Shown piece after piece: positions 42,280 to 50,533 of a stretch of DNA of 64,000 bases; within the stretch, counting starts at the first letter, position 1; each line of letters begins with the position of its first letter. This stretch comes from VXNE01 sp963664635 (GTDB taxonomy: Bacteria; Pseudomonadota; Gammaproteobacteria; Pseudomonadales; Azotimanducaceae). Made by a program: the position numbers and the translations under genes. The notes below the pieces were generated by a model that saw nothing but the letters and a program-made list of their open reading frames with translations, ran no database searches and was not told the origin of the DNA. The DNA lies in contig OY761542.1 of assembly GCA_963664635.1 (NCBI GenBank), positions 3,410,001 to 3,474,000 on the forward strand, written 5' to 3'.

Positions 42280-44151
42280 TCAGCCACTGGGCGTAGAACC
42301 CTTCCCCAGCCGCTCCTTCCCCGCGGTCACGCGCCGCGCCCTCGCCGCGTCCCACCACCAGGTGTCGAGGTAGGCCTCCCGCAGCAGCGGGCCGCCTGCG
42401 GGCATGCCGAACCGGTCCCACCAGACCAGCCGGTAGCCCGGCTGGGCCGAGCCCGGAACGAAGTAGAAGCGCCACAGGAGCGCCCGGTCGAACGCGCGGG
42501 TGGCGGCGTAGAACTCGCGGGCGTCGCGGGCCGACTGGACCGCCTCGATCAGCGCGTCGAGGACCGGGTCGCGGACGTTCGCCCAGTTGCGGCTGTATTC
42601 CTGGTCGGCGCCGGCGCTGCCGAAGTACGCCTCCAGTTCCAGGCCCGGCGTGTTGGTCGGCAGGTACAGGAACACCCCGGCGTCGAAGTCACCGCTGCGC
42701 ATGCGGTACAGCCAGTTCGACGCCTCCGGGGCGCGCCCCGTGGTCCGGATGCCGATGCCGTTGAGCGCATCGAGGTACGGCAGCCGCGACCGCAGCGTCA
42801 TCCCGAGGAAGATGAAGTCGATGGTGAAGGGCGCACCGGTGTCGCGGTGACGCATGACGCCGCCCTCGATGGTCCAGCCGGCCTCCCCGAACAGGGCGAG
42901 CGCCCGCCGCACGTTGTCGCGGTTGCGCCCGAGCGCCGCGGACGGCGGCGCGCGGAACGGCTCGGTGAACAGGCGCCGGGGGAGTTGATCGCGAAACGGT
43001 TCGAGCAGCTCGAGTTCGTCCCCGGACGGCAGGCCCGACTGCGCCATCTTCGAGTTGTGGAAGAAGCTGTGGCCGTGGTCGTAGAAGCCGAACAGCAGCA
43101 CGCGGTTGGCCCACGGAAAGTCGTACATCAGCCACAGGGCCTCGCGCACCCTGGGATCGCGGAAACGTTCCCGGTCCAGGTTCCAGAACACCGGCCACCA
43201 CAACCCCCACGGCCGGGTGATGTGAACGAGTTCACGCCGGAAGAGGCCGGCCCGCCGGGCGGGAAAGTCGTACTGCGTAGCCCAGTTCTTCGCCACCGTC
43301 TCCTGGCGCACGTCGACGACATCGCCCTTGTGCGCCTCGACCATGGCGTGCGCGTCGCGGAAGTGGTCGAACTTCACGTGCCGCCAGTTGAAGCGCCCCT
43401 TCATGCTCGGGATGTCCCGCCCCCAGTAGTCGCCCACGCGCTCGTAGACCACCGAACGGCCGAAGCTGACTTCGGCCACGCGGTACGGACCGCTGCCGAG
43501 TCCCGGCTCGACGGTCGTCTTCGAGATGTCGCGGCCCGCCCAGTAGTGCGCCGGCAGGATGCGGAATCCCGCGTAGACGAACGGCAGCAGCGGATTGCGG
43601 GGGCGGCCCGCGCGGGTCACGAAACGCACCTCGTGCTCGGAGATCCTCTCCACCCGGTCGAGGTCCGCGAGCGCCGTACGGAACGCCACCGCGCCCTGCT
43701 CCTGGATCGCCTTGAAAGTGAAGACAACGTCGCGGGCGGTGAGCGGCGCGCCGTCGTGCCAGCGCGCGGCCGGATCGAGACGGAACCGCACCCAGCGGTA
43801 GTCCGGATCGACGGCCACCGCCGTTGCGAGCCGCGGATACCAACTCGCCGGCTCGTCCATCGACTGTTCGAGCAGGCGGTCGAGCGTGAGCGTGTCGAAG
43901 CCCTCCGCGTCGCGGCCCTTCTCGACGATGATGTTGAAGTTGTCGAAAGTGCCCAGGACCGCGAGCCGCAGCGTGCCGCCCTTGGGGGCCTCGGGATTGA
44001 CGTAGTCGAAGTGCGGAAAGTCGGCCGGGTACTTCAGGGGCTCGATATAGGAGATGCCGTGGCGGTAGTCCTGCGCGAGCGACGCGACGCCGAGAGACGC
44101 AGCCAGGAGCATGCAACGCAGGAGTTTCGCGCCAGCGAAACTCCCACCCAT
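42280..44151 (-). CDS. Extracellular solute-binding protein family 5 (YejA-like)
   Basis: About 623 residues. From the ATG at 44151 the first residues, GAKLLRCMLLAASLGVASLA, form a signal peptide. The mature protein shows the family-5 periplasmic binder pattern: HGISYIEPLKYPADFPHFDYVNPEAPKGGTLR split by usual gaps, ARWHDGAPLTARDVVFTFKA, and GLGSGPYRVAEV. PHFDYVNPEAPKGG and the length match the YejA group that binds oligopeptides or microcin C. No permease or ATPase genes follow in the window, so its transporter is encoded elsewhere. The start codon lies inside a perfect hairpin; ATG 44115 is a shorter alternative. Confidence 0.87.
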   Translation of the reverse strand: MGGSFAGAKLLRCMLLAASLGVASLAQDYRHGISYIEPLKYPADFPHFDYVNPEAPKGGTLRLAVLGTFDNFNIIVEKGRDAEGFDTLTLDRLLEQSMDEPASWYPRLATAVAVDPDYRWVRFRLDPAARWHDGAPLTARDVVFTFKAIQEQGAVAFRTALADLDRVERISEHEVRFVTRAGRPRNPLLPFVYAGFRILPAHYWAGRDISKTTVEPGLGSGPYRVAEVSFGRSVVYERVGDYWGRDIPSMKGRFNWRHVKFDHFRDAHAMVEAHKGDVVDVRQETVAKNWATQYDFPARRAGLFRRELVHITRPWGLWWPVFWNLDRERFRDPRVREALWLMYDFPWANRVLLFGFYDHGHSFFHNSKMAQSGLPSGDELELLEPFRDQLPRRLFTEPFRAPPSAALGRNRDNVRRALALFGEAGWTIEGGVMRHRDTGAPFTIDFIFLGMTLRSRLPYLDALNGIGIRTTGRAPEASNWLYRMRSGDFDAGVFLYLPTNTPGLELEAYFGSAGADQEYSRNWANVRDPVLDALIEAVQSARDAREFYAATRAFDRALLWRFYFVPGSAQPGYRLVWWDRFGMPAGGPLLREAYLDTWWWDAARARRVTAGKERLGKGSTPSG

Positions 44152-44164
44152 CCGCAAGGATGGG
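44121..44164. repeat. Two adjoining perfect hairpins over the start of the binding-protein gene
   Basis: GGAGTTTCGC-GCCA-GCGAAACTCC (44121-44144) and CCCATCC-GCAA-GGATGGG (44147-44164) are perfect and nearly touching. The second contains the candidate start codon at 44149-44151. Style and wording (CCCATCC, GTTTCG) recall the five-hairpin array at 31057. Confidence 0.75.
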
Positions 44165-44272
44165 CCGCGACCGCCAGGGCGCGCGAGCGCGGCGGCGGCG
44201 GGTCCGGGCATCCTCATCGGCGCTATGCTATTGCACTGTGTCGCAAATCCTTGCATGCACCTCCTGATTGCC

Positions 44273-44740
44273 ATGGAACGCCCGATCATCGACTTCCGCC
44301 GGGACGCCGCGGGGGACTGGGTCGCAGACCTCGACTGCGGACACGGCCAGCACGTTCGCCACAAGCCGCCGTTCATCGTGCGGCCCTGGGTGGAGGACGC
44401 CGCGGGGCGCGCGGCCCACGTCGGCACCGGGCTGGACTGCGTGCGCTGCGACCGCATGGAGTGGCCGGACGGCCTGATCGCCTACGCGCGCACGCCGGAG
44501 TTCGACCAGGACACCGTTCCACGCGGGCTCGTCTCCGCCCACACGACCAGGGCGGGTGTCTGGGCCCGCATCCACGTGCTCGAAGGCACGCTGCTATATC
44601 GCGTGGAGCCGCCGGTGGACCGCTGCATGCCGCTGGACGCCGCGGCGGCGGGCATCGTGGTCCCCGAAGTGCCGCACCGGGTGGCGCCACACGGACCGGT
44701 ACGGTTCTTCGTCGAGTTCTTCCGGATCGAACAGGATTGA
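44273..44740 (+). CDS. DUF3565-DUF1971 fusion protein
   Basis: 155 residues with two small domains. Residues 1-65 are DUF3565: IIDFRRDAAGDWVADLDCGHGQHVRH, read in pieces, with a C-x-C-type zinc-like set CGHGQH and LDCVRCDRMEWP. Residues 75-150 are a DUF1971/TehB-like cupin barrel (VPRGLVSAHTTRAGVWARIHV then IVVPEVPHRVAPHGPV). The latter is known from tellurite-resistance associated proteins. Metal binding by both parts is likely; function unknown. ATG 44273 matches the family start; ATG 44255 is an alternative. It is divergent from the binding-protein gene. Confidence 0.82.
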   Translation: MERPIIDFRRDAAGDWVADLDCGHGQHVRHKPPFIVRPWVEDAAGRAAHVGTGLDCVRCDRMEWPDGLIAYARTPEFDQDTVPRGLVSAHTTRAGVWARIHVLEGTLLYRVEPPVDRCMPLDAAAAGIVVPEVPHRVAPHGPVRFFVEFFRIEQD

Positions 44741-44766
44741 CGCGACGGGGCGCCGGCGTACAATGC

Positions 44767-44783
44767 CATCATGTTGGCTGATG
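44767..44783. promoter_or_regulatory. Dyad upstream of the RHH-PIN pair
   Basis: CATCA and TGATG separated by 7 bases, with further ATGTGATGACATG words reaching the start codon at 44791. Position directly before the antitoxin gene suggests its autoregulatory site. Confidence 0.4.
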
Positions 44784-44790
44784 TGATGAC

Positions 44791-45039
44791 ATGAAACGTA
44801 CACAGATTCAGCTCACCGAGGAGCAGATCAGAAGCCTCAAGGCCCTCGCACGCGACGAGGAACGTTCCGTGGCCGACCTCGTCCGCCAGAGCGTTGCCGA
44901 GTACCTGATCCGCCGACCAACGGTGGACCGCGCCGGGCAGGTCCAGCGCGCCCGTGGCCTGATCGGCCGGTATCGGTCGGGAATTCCCGATCTCGCAGAG
45001 GATCACGACCGTTACCTCGACGACGCGTTCGACACGTGA
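44791..45039 (+). CDS. Ribbon-helix-helix antitoxin
   Basis: 82 residues. TQIQLTEEQIRSLKALARDE followed by ERSVADLVRQSVAEYLIRR is a ribbon-helix-helix DNA-binding fold of CopG/VapB type. The short acidic tail (DLAEDHDRYLDDAFDT) is the likely toxin-wrapping segment. Its stop overlaps the toxin start as GTGA, typical of a coupled toxin-antitoxin pair. Confidence 0.88.
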   Translation: MKRTQIQLTEEQIRSLKALARDEERSVADLVRQSVAEYLIRRPTVDRAGQVQRARGLIGRYRSGIPDLAEDHDRYLDDAFDT

Positions 45040-45455
45040 GCCTGTTCGTCGACACGTCCGCGATCCTCGCCATTGTGGATGCCGACCAGGATCGTCACCG
45101 GGACGTCGCCGCAACGTGGGAGGCCGCGCTCGAGTCCGGCCGCGCGCTCTACACCTCGAACTACGTGCTCGTCGAGACCTTCGCCCTCGTGCAACGCCGG
45201 CTCGGGTTGGCGGCGGCCCGGGACGTATCGACCACGCTCGTTCCGCTCCTGAACCCCTTGTGGGTGGATGAGACCCTCCACGAGACTGCCCTCGCGGCCG
45301 TGTTCGCCGCCGGTAGCCGGAGCCTCTCGCTCGTGGACTGCACCAGCTTCGGCATCATGCGCCGCCACGGACTCGGGGAAGCCCTGACCCTGGACCGGGA
45401 CTTTGCGCGGCAGGGTTTCCGGCTGGCGCCGGCCCCGCCGCGTGGTTCCGCCTGA
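45036..45455 (+). CDS. PIN-domain toxin (VapC-like)
   Basis: 139 residues. The metal-binding acids are in LFVDTSAILAIVDADQDRH, NYVLVETFALVQRRLG, LVDCTSFGIMRR and LTLDRDFARQGF, all four PIN positions. The GTG start overlaps the antitoxin stop. A second, unrelated pair to the one at 41.5-42.2 kb: here the antitoxin is ribbon-helix-helix. Expected to be an RNase cleaving tRNA or rRNA when free. Confidence 0.88.
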   Translation: MSLFVDTSAILAIVDADQDRHRDVAATWEAALESGRALYTSNYVLVETFALVQRRLGLAAARDVSTTLVPLLNPLWVDETLHETALAAVFAAGSRSLSLVDCTSFGIMRRHGLGEALTLDRDFARQGFRLAPAPPRGSA

Positions 45456-45522
45456 CCAGCGCCGGAGCGCCGGCGGGGTCGGCCCGTATATCATCGGTCG
45501 CGCCGTCCCGCAGGAGCGCCCG

Positions 45523-46389
45523 ATGAGACTCGGCATCGTCTTTCCCCACGACGAGATCGGCACCGACCCGATCGCCATCCGCGACTACGCCCAGGGCGCC
45601 GAGGCGCTCGGCGCGGACCACATGATGATCTACGACCACGTGCTCGGCGCGGATCCCGAGCGGGAGGGCGGATGGGACGGTCCGTACGACAAGGACGTGG
45701 CGTTCCACGAACCCTTCACCCTGTTCTCCTACATGGCCGCGGTCACCTCCACCATCGAGTTCGGCACCTGCGTCCTGGTCCTCCCGCAACGCCAGACGGC
45801 CCTCGTGGCGAAGCAGGCCGCGCAACTCGCGATCCTCTCCGGAAACCGCTTCCGCATGGGCATCGGCGTCGGGTGGAACGCGGTGGAGTTCGAGGCGCTC
45901 GACATCCCGTTCGCCCGCCGCGGCGCCCGCCAGGCCGAGCAGGTGGAACTGCTGCGGCGGCTCTGGACCGAAGACAATGTCGCCTTCGACGGGGAGTTCC
46001 ACACGGTCGACCGCGCGAGCATCCTGCCCCGGCCCGCCCGACCCGTCCCCATCTGGTTCGGCGGCGGGGCGCCGGCGGTGCTGCGCCGGTGCGGCAGGCT
46101 GGGCGACGGCTGGGTGCCCCTCGGCGTACCGAACGAGAAGTCCCGGCAGGCGATCACGGCCATCCGGGCGGCGCGCGAGGCAGCGGGACTCCCCTGGGAA
46201 GGCTTCGGCATCCAGGCCCAGGCACAGACGCGGGGCGGCGATCCGGGGCGGTGGAAGACCCACCACGACCAGTGGCGCGAACTCGGATGCACGCACCTGG
46301 CGATCGTGACGCACTACGTGGGACATGGAACGGACGTGGACGGCCACCTCGCCGCCGCGGAGCGCTACTTCCGGGCCGTGCGTGACTGA
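45523..46389 (+). CDS. LLM-class F420/FMN-dependent oxidoreductase
   Basis: A 288-residue luciferase-like TIM barrel. LGIVFPHDEIGTDPIAIRDY, TSTIEFGTCVLVLPQRQTAL, AILSGNRFRMGIGVGWNAVEF and PVPIWFGGGAPAVLRRCGRL are the usual flavin-site blocks of the TIGR03619-like group. It uses F420 or FMN; the cofactor cannot be told from sequence alone. CAGGAG precedes the ATG at 45523. It is followed 42 bases later by an MFS transporter on the same strand. Confidence 0.88.
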   Translation: MRLGIVFPHDEIGTDPIAIRDYAQGAEALGADHMMIYDHVLGADPEREGGWDGPYDKDVAFHEPFTLFSYMAAVTSTIEFGTCVLVLPQRQTALVAKQAAQLAILSGNRFRMGIGVGWNAVEFEALDIPFARRGARQAEQVELLRRLWTEDNVAFDGEFHTVDRASILPRPARPVPIWFGGGAPAVLRRCGRLGDGWVPLGVPNEKSRQAITAIRAAREAAGLPWEGFGIQAQAQTRGGDPGRWKTHHDQWRELGCTHLAIVTHYVGHGTDVDGHLAAAERYFRAVRD

Positions 46390-46431
46390 CCGGGGGGAAC
46401 CGCACTGGCTCTTTCCCGAGACACGGGCCCG

Positions 46432-47721
46432 ATGAGCGTCCCGCCCGGGAAGGACCACGCCAAGCTCGTGACGCTGGGCATGCTGCACATGGCGCAGTAT
46501 TTTCCGGCCGCCTTCACCGGCGTCGCCCTCCCCTTCCTGTTCCGCAAGGAAGGGCTGCCGATCGAGATGTTCTGGCTCCTCGCGCTGCCCGGCATCCCGC
46601 GCTGGCTGAAGTGGCTGATCGCGCTGCTGGTCGACAACTATGGCAGCGCGCGCATCGGCTACCGCAAGACGTGGATCATCCCGTGCACCGTGATCGGCGC
46701 CGCCGCCTATGCCGTGCTTGCCTGGATTCCGCCCTCGGTCACGGCCGTGTACCTCATCGTCGGCATACTGTTCGTCAAGTCGTTCATCATGGCCGCGCAG
46801 GACATCGCGGTGGACGGGTACGCCGCGGAGTCGATGACCGACGCCGAGCGGGCCACGGGCACCTCGATCATCGTCTTCCTCGCCATACTGGCCGGCGTCA
46901 TGGGCTCGGGCGTGGTGGCGCTCGTGGAGACCTTCGGCTGGCCGCGGACGATGCTCGGGGCGTCCGTCCTCATGATCGCCGCCGCCGCCCCGGCCATCGT
47001 CCGGCGCGAAACGCCTCCACCCGCGGCGACGCTGCAGCGCCGCGCCCGCGGCGAGCGCCCGAACCTCCTGAAGGCCCTGCGCCGCCGGGAGTCGCGCTAC
47101 ATCCTCCCGTACCTCTTTGTCTTCGGATTCGGCGGCACGTTCTTCGGTTCGATGATCGGGCCGTTCTTCGCGGACAAGGGGCTGACGCTCACCGAGTTCG
47201 GCATCCTCGCACCGGTCGCGGCCATCGCGGGGGGCGGGCTCGGCGCGCTGGCCACGCCCTGGCTGGTCGAACGCATCGGCATGAGCCGGACGGCGATCAT
47301 CGGCGTCGCCGCACTGCCGGTCGAGGGCTTCATCTTCTGCGCGTTCGCCCTGTACCCCGGTCTGCCGGTCCTGCCGATGCTCACGCTCATCGTCGCGCTC
47401 CTCGGCTTCGTCACTTCGATCTACTCGTTCGTCGTGAACAACTCCCGCTTCCGCTGGGCGTCGAAGGCGCAGGCGGCCACCGACTACAGCATGCAGTCGA
47501 GCATCTGGAACTTCGGCGTGTGGGCCGCCGGGTCCGCGGCGGGGTTCGTGGTAGGGGGCGTGGGCTGGGCGGTGTTCTTTCCCATCGCGGGATGCCTCGC
47601 CGCGGCGGGCGGGGTGTTCTACATCGTCATGTTCGACCGCATCGAGGCCATGGTGCGCCGTCGCGAAAGTGACGAACTGGACGAATCCCCGGTCGCGGCA
47701 CCCCCGGTCGCGGCACCATAG
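46432..47721 (+). CDS. MFS transporter (AmpG/PAT-like)
   Basis: A 429-residue inner-membrane protein with about twelve transmembrane helices. FWLLALPGIPRWLKWLIALLVDNY carries the A-like motif of the PAT family (cf. AmpG and acetyl-CoA transporters) and AAQDIAVDGYAAESM its conserved helix-5 motif. AmpG-like proteins take up muropeptides; the substrate here is not certain. The tail repeats VAAPPVAAP. Probably co-transcribed with the preceding oxidoreductase. The 170 bases after it show nothing recognisable. Confidence 0.86.
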   Translation: MSVPPGKDHAKLVTLGMLHMAQYFPAAFTGVALPFLFRKEGLPIEMFWLLALPGIPRWLKWLIALLVDNYGSARIGYRKTWIIPCTVIGAAAYAVLAWIPPSVTAVYLIVGILFVKSFIMAAQDIAVDGYAAESMTDAERATGTSIIVFLAILAGVMGSGVVALVETFGWPRTMLGASVLMIAAAAPAIVRRETPPPAATLQRRARGERPNLLKALRRRESRYILPYLFVFGFGGTFFGSMIGPFFADKGLTLTEFGILAPVAAIAGGGLGALATPWLVERIGMSRTAIIGVAALPVEGFIFCAFALYPGLPVLPMLTLIVALLGFVTSIYSFVVNNSRFRWASKAQAATDYSMQSSIWNFGVWAAGSAAGFVVGGVGWAVFFPIAGCLAAAGGVFYIVMFDRIEAMVRRRESDELDESPVAAPPVAAP

Positions 47722-47890
47722 TTGCGCCGTCTACACCACGAACGTCCACCGCAGATTCGGCACTGGCCGTTGATGCGTATGCTCCATTGCCCTTTGCGAT
47801 CGCCTTTCGACCTTTCCAGGTGGTTGCCGGGCCGCGCCGGGTCGCGCAACCCGATCGCCGCATCAAGCTGGTCAAGCCCCACGGGGAGCG

Positions 47891-48235
47891 TTAGTCCCCC
47901 GCCTCGAAGTGCGCCTCGATTTCCTCCATCACCCGGCGTTTGAGTTCCCCTGGCCCGGCCTCCTTTTCCGCGTAACGCGCGGCGAGCAACTCGAGGTCCC
48001 GCTCGCCGAATGACAGGCTGATCCGGGGCCGCTGGATCTTCGCGTACGGCAAGCCGACGAGCTTGCGGACGTAGTCGGAGTAGCTCAGGTTCTCGGCGGC
48101 CGCGGCGAGCCGGATCCTGCGCATCAGCGACTGCTGGAACTCGAAGTGGACCTGGACCTTCCGGAGCGCCTGCCGCTCCGCGTGGAAACGCTCGGCGGAC
48201 GCCGCCCCGCGCCGCCTGGGCCGTCCCCTTCTCAT
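47891..48235 (-). CDS. Small ribbon-helix-helix-like protein of the yjf operon
   Basis: 114 residues, very basic at the N-terminus. The core QVHFEFQQSLMRRIRLAAAA, then ENLSYSDYVRKLVGLPYAKI, looks like a ribbon-helix-helix fold. The rest is charged helix (ELLAARYAEKEAGPGELKRR). Its ATG overlaps the stop of the DUF2491 gene as ATGA, so it is the last gene of the yjfI-J-K operon. A DNA-binding or regulatory role is inferred from the fold only. Confidence 0.7.
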   Translation of the reverse strand: MRRGRPRRRGAASAERFHAERQALRKVQVHFEFQQSLMRRIRLAAAAENLSYSDYVRKLVGLPYAKIQRPRISLSFGERDLELLAARYAEKEAGPGELKRRVMEEIEAHFEAGD

Positions 48236-48879
48236 CGAGCCTGACTGTCTCCCGGCCACATGGACTCGATGACGTCCGGCGGGACGCTCACGTCGAGGGA
48301 GACGTCGGTGTCGCCGTCCGCCCACACCTCGACGGTCACTCCGAAGCGGCCCGTCGCATCCTCGCACTCGTGGGAGCGGAGCTCCTCGGCGTCGTCGTCC
48401 CGGTAGCGGGACCGGTCCTCGCCGCGGCGGTCGCGGTCGTGGTAGTAGCCCTCGGTCCACTTCTTGACCTGCGAGTAGCGTTCGGCGAGCCAGCCTTCGT
48501 ACTCCGGCAGCGCGGACGCCACTTCGAGATCCGCGAACTCCTCTTCCCAGAGCGCCGCGAACGCCGCCTCGTCGAAGAGCTTCAGCACGTCGCCGCGCGG
48601 CACGTCGCGAGAAAGCGTCAGCTCCGCGACGTCGCGCGCCGCGAACGCGAGGTAGACCCGGCCGCCTTCCACCCCATCGAGGGTCAGCTCGGGATGCAGG
48701 CCGTCCTCGAACTCGTAGGTCGCGATCGAGGACACCTCGAAGGTGTGGCCCTGCACGCTCGGCGGCAGGGCGAGGCGGTGCTTGAACGTCAGCAGGTCCC
48801 CGGGGCCGAGGTCCCCGGCGCCTTCGAGCCGGCGCGCTTCGGGGCCCGACCCGCTGCGCCGGAAGAGCTTGCGGAGCAC
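48232..48879 (-). CDS. yjfK: DUF2491 (YjfK-like) protein
   Basis: 215 residues matching the YjfK/DUF2491 layout. It begins with LTFKHRLALPPSVQGHTFEV, has a beta-rich middle (YEFEDGLHPELTLDGVEGGRVYL) and a charged region WTEGYYHDRDRRGEDRSRY. In E. coli yjfI-J-K-L-M are neighbours; YjfJ is a PspA paralogue. The start is GTG 48879, 3 bases after the pspA-like stop (a TTG overlapping the stop is also possible). Function unknown, probably envelope stress. Confidence 0.83.
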   Translation of the reverse strand: MLRKLFRRSGSGPEARRLEGAGDLGPGDLLTFKHRLALPPSVQGHTFEVSSIATYEFEDGLHPELTLDGVEGGRVYLAFAARDVAELTLSRDVPRGDVLKLFDEAAFAALWEEEFADLEVASALPEYEGWLAERYSQVKKWTEGYYHDRDRRGEDRSRYRDDDAEELRSHECEDATGRFGVTVEVWADGDTDVSLDVSVPPDVIESMWPGDSQAR

Positions 48880-48881
48880 GG

Positions 48882-49577
48882 TCAACCGGCCTGGCGCGCC
48901 TTCAGCCGCGCGAGCACGTCGTTCGCACCGCCGCTGCCCGACGCGCCGATGCCCTTCGCGCGCAGCTTCGCGTCGATGTCGTCCCCGGCCTCCTGACCCT
49001 CCAGCCAATCGCCCGCCTGCATGCGGTCCTGCCAGTTCTCCTGCTTGGCCTTGACCCGTTCGAGGGCCTGCGACACGCGGTGCGAGCTGGAGCCGGTCGC
49101 GGCGAAGTTGCGGGAGACGGACTCCGTCGCGCGTTGCAGTTCCTGCACCGTGCGGACCTTGTCGAGTTCGCGCTTGTTCTTCTGGATGGTGCGCTCGCGG
49201 GCCTTGATCATCGCGTGGATCTTGTTGATCTCCGCGTCGAGCGCGGCCTGTTCGGAGCCCTTCTCCTGCCGGTCGCTCTCGAGTTCCGCGATGCGCTCCG
49301 CCACCTCGGTGGCGAGGGCTTCCTCGCCGGCGTTGAGGGCGGCGACCGCCTTCTGCTCGTAATCCGCGACATCGGCATCCAGCGTCGCCATGTCCCGCTT
49401 CAGCTTGATCTCCGAACTCTTCATGCGGGTCAGGCTCTGCTTCGCGCTGCCGATGGCCGCCTCCGCGTCGCGAATCTCCTGTTCGAGGATACGGATCGCG
49501 TTGGCGTCCACGATGGCCTCGCCGACCTCGCTGGCCCCGCCGCGCAAGGCCGTCAGCATGTCTCTCAGTACACCCAT
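48882..49577 (-). CDS. yjfJ: PspA/IM30 family protein (YjfJ-like)
   Basis: 231 residues, almost wholly coiled coil from residue 25 to 190: LEQEIRDAEAAIGSAKQSLTR, then KLKRDMATLDADVADYEQKAV in sections. An N-terminal amphipathic helix (VLRDMLTALRGGASEVG) is the membrane-binding part. This is the ESCRT-III-like PspA fold that polymerises on stressed membranes. It has a GGAGG site before the ATG at 49577 and sits between DUF2170 and DUF2491 genes, the gene order of the E. coli yjfIJK set. Confidence 0.92.
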   Translation of the reverse strand: MGVLRDMLTALRGGASEVGEAIVDANAIRILEQEIRDAEAAIGSAKQSLTRMKSSEIKLKRDMATLDADVADYEQKAVAALNAGEEALATEVAERIAELESDRQEKGSEQAALDAEINKIHAMIKARERTIQKNKRELDKVRTVQELQRATESVSRNFAATGSSSHRVSQALERVKAKQENWQDRMQAGDWLEGQEAGDDIDAKLRAKGIGASGSGGANDVLARLKARQAG

Positions 49578-49612
49578 GATTTACCTCCGTTCGTTCTTGC
49601 CGGTGCGGCCGC

Positions 49613-50014
49613 TCAGGCCAGCAGGTGCTCGACCGCTTCGAGCACGTCGATGGTGTTCTCCGCCTGCACCTCGAGTTCGTGTGCGACGACCTCGAAGCGG
49701 GTCGACAGCGCCATCGACCCGAACAGGATGTAGGTGTCCCCCTGCAGCCCGACCGACGACAGCGGCACGGCCGGACTCAACTGGAGGAACGTGCGATTCA
49801 GTTCGTCGAGCTTGCCGGGCTGTACCTCGGCCACCGAGAACAGGGGCGTCACCGACAGGAGCTGCGTCTCCGTGGTGGTGATGTGGATGGGGAACTCGTC
49901 GTTGTTGGAACAGACGACTTCCAGGATGCCGCGCTCGGTCACGAGCGCATCGAACGTCGTGCCTTCCTCCCCGGAGAAGTCGTTGAGGCGAAAGGCCAGG
50001 TCGTCCAGGATCAT
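49613..50014 (-). CDS. yjfI: DUF2170 (YjfI-like) protein
   Basis: 133 residues, a single alpha/beta DUF2170 domain: ILDDLAFRLNDFSGEEGTTF, EVVCSNNDEFPIHITTTETQ, then DTYILFGSMALSTRFEVVAHE. First gene of the operon, with GGGAG 7 nt before the ATG. The leader of about 120 bases carries a 13-bp palindrome. Structural partner of the PspA-like protein is likely from constant gene neighbourhood; direct function is unknown. Confidence 0.9.
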   Translation of the reverse strand: MILDDLAFRLNDFSGEEGTTFDALVTERGILEVVCSNNDEFPIHITTTETQLLSVTPLFSVAEVQPGKLDELNRTFLQLSPAVPLSSVGLQGDTYILFGSMALSTRFEVVAHELEVQAENTIDVLEAVEHLLA

Positions 50015-50135
50015 TCGGGCACTCCCTTTTCGCTGTTACTGGTATCGGTGATGTCGGTGGTGGCGTCGTTGGCCTGGTGCCGGACTCTTGCCCGGAACGT
50101 CCGCCGTGTCTGGACCGTCATGCGGAGGACGGTAT

Positions 50136-50148
50136 GACATATTATGTC
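50136..50148. promoter_or_regulatory. Palindrome upstream of the yjf operon
   Basis: GACATATTATGTC, a perfect 6-1-6 dyad, the only AT-rich patch in the region. It lies 122 bases upstream of the DUF2170 start with a TTGACG word next to it on the - strand, so it probably overlaps the promoter as an operator. Confidence 0.5.
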
Positions 50149-50533
50149 GTGCGTCAACCCCGGCAATCGCCCGGCAATCGGACCGCGGCAACCAAGCCCA
50201 GAGAGAGCGTTTTCCAATGAGAAGATGAGCCTGAACGGGCCGACCTCGCATGGAGCGTGGCTGCCGGTTCGGACGTGGTGTTGTAGGCACGCGCCTTGGC
50301 GAGATGTAAAGGCGGCTGCCCAGCGACGTGTTCCAGGGCGACCAGCCTGGAGGAAACCCAGGCCTTCTACGAGTCCCTGCGCAAGCGGTTGGAGGCCATC
50401 ATCGCAGAACGGCGCGAGGAGCGTCTGGACGTCGCGGAGCAGCGGTCGCACGCTCCCCGCCCGCGCGCCACGCCTTGCACCGGCGACCGAGCGTCTGCAT
50501 CGGCAGCGGCGCCGACCGCCAGAGGCCGACCGC
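50149..50533. other. Intergenic region with a possible gene remnant
   Basis: No complete gene is supported. On the + strand around 50345-50440 one frame reads SLEETQAFYESLRKRLEAII then AERREERLDVAEQ, which looks like the helical end of a real protein. It has no matching start and decays into low-quality sequence before the ATPase gene. It may be the tail of a deleted gene. Confidence 0.35.
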
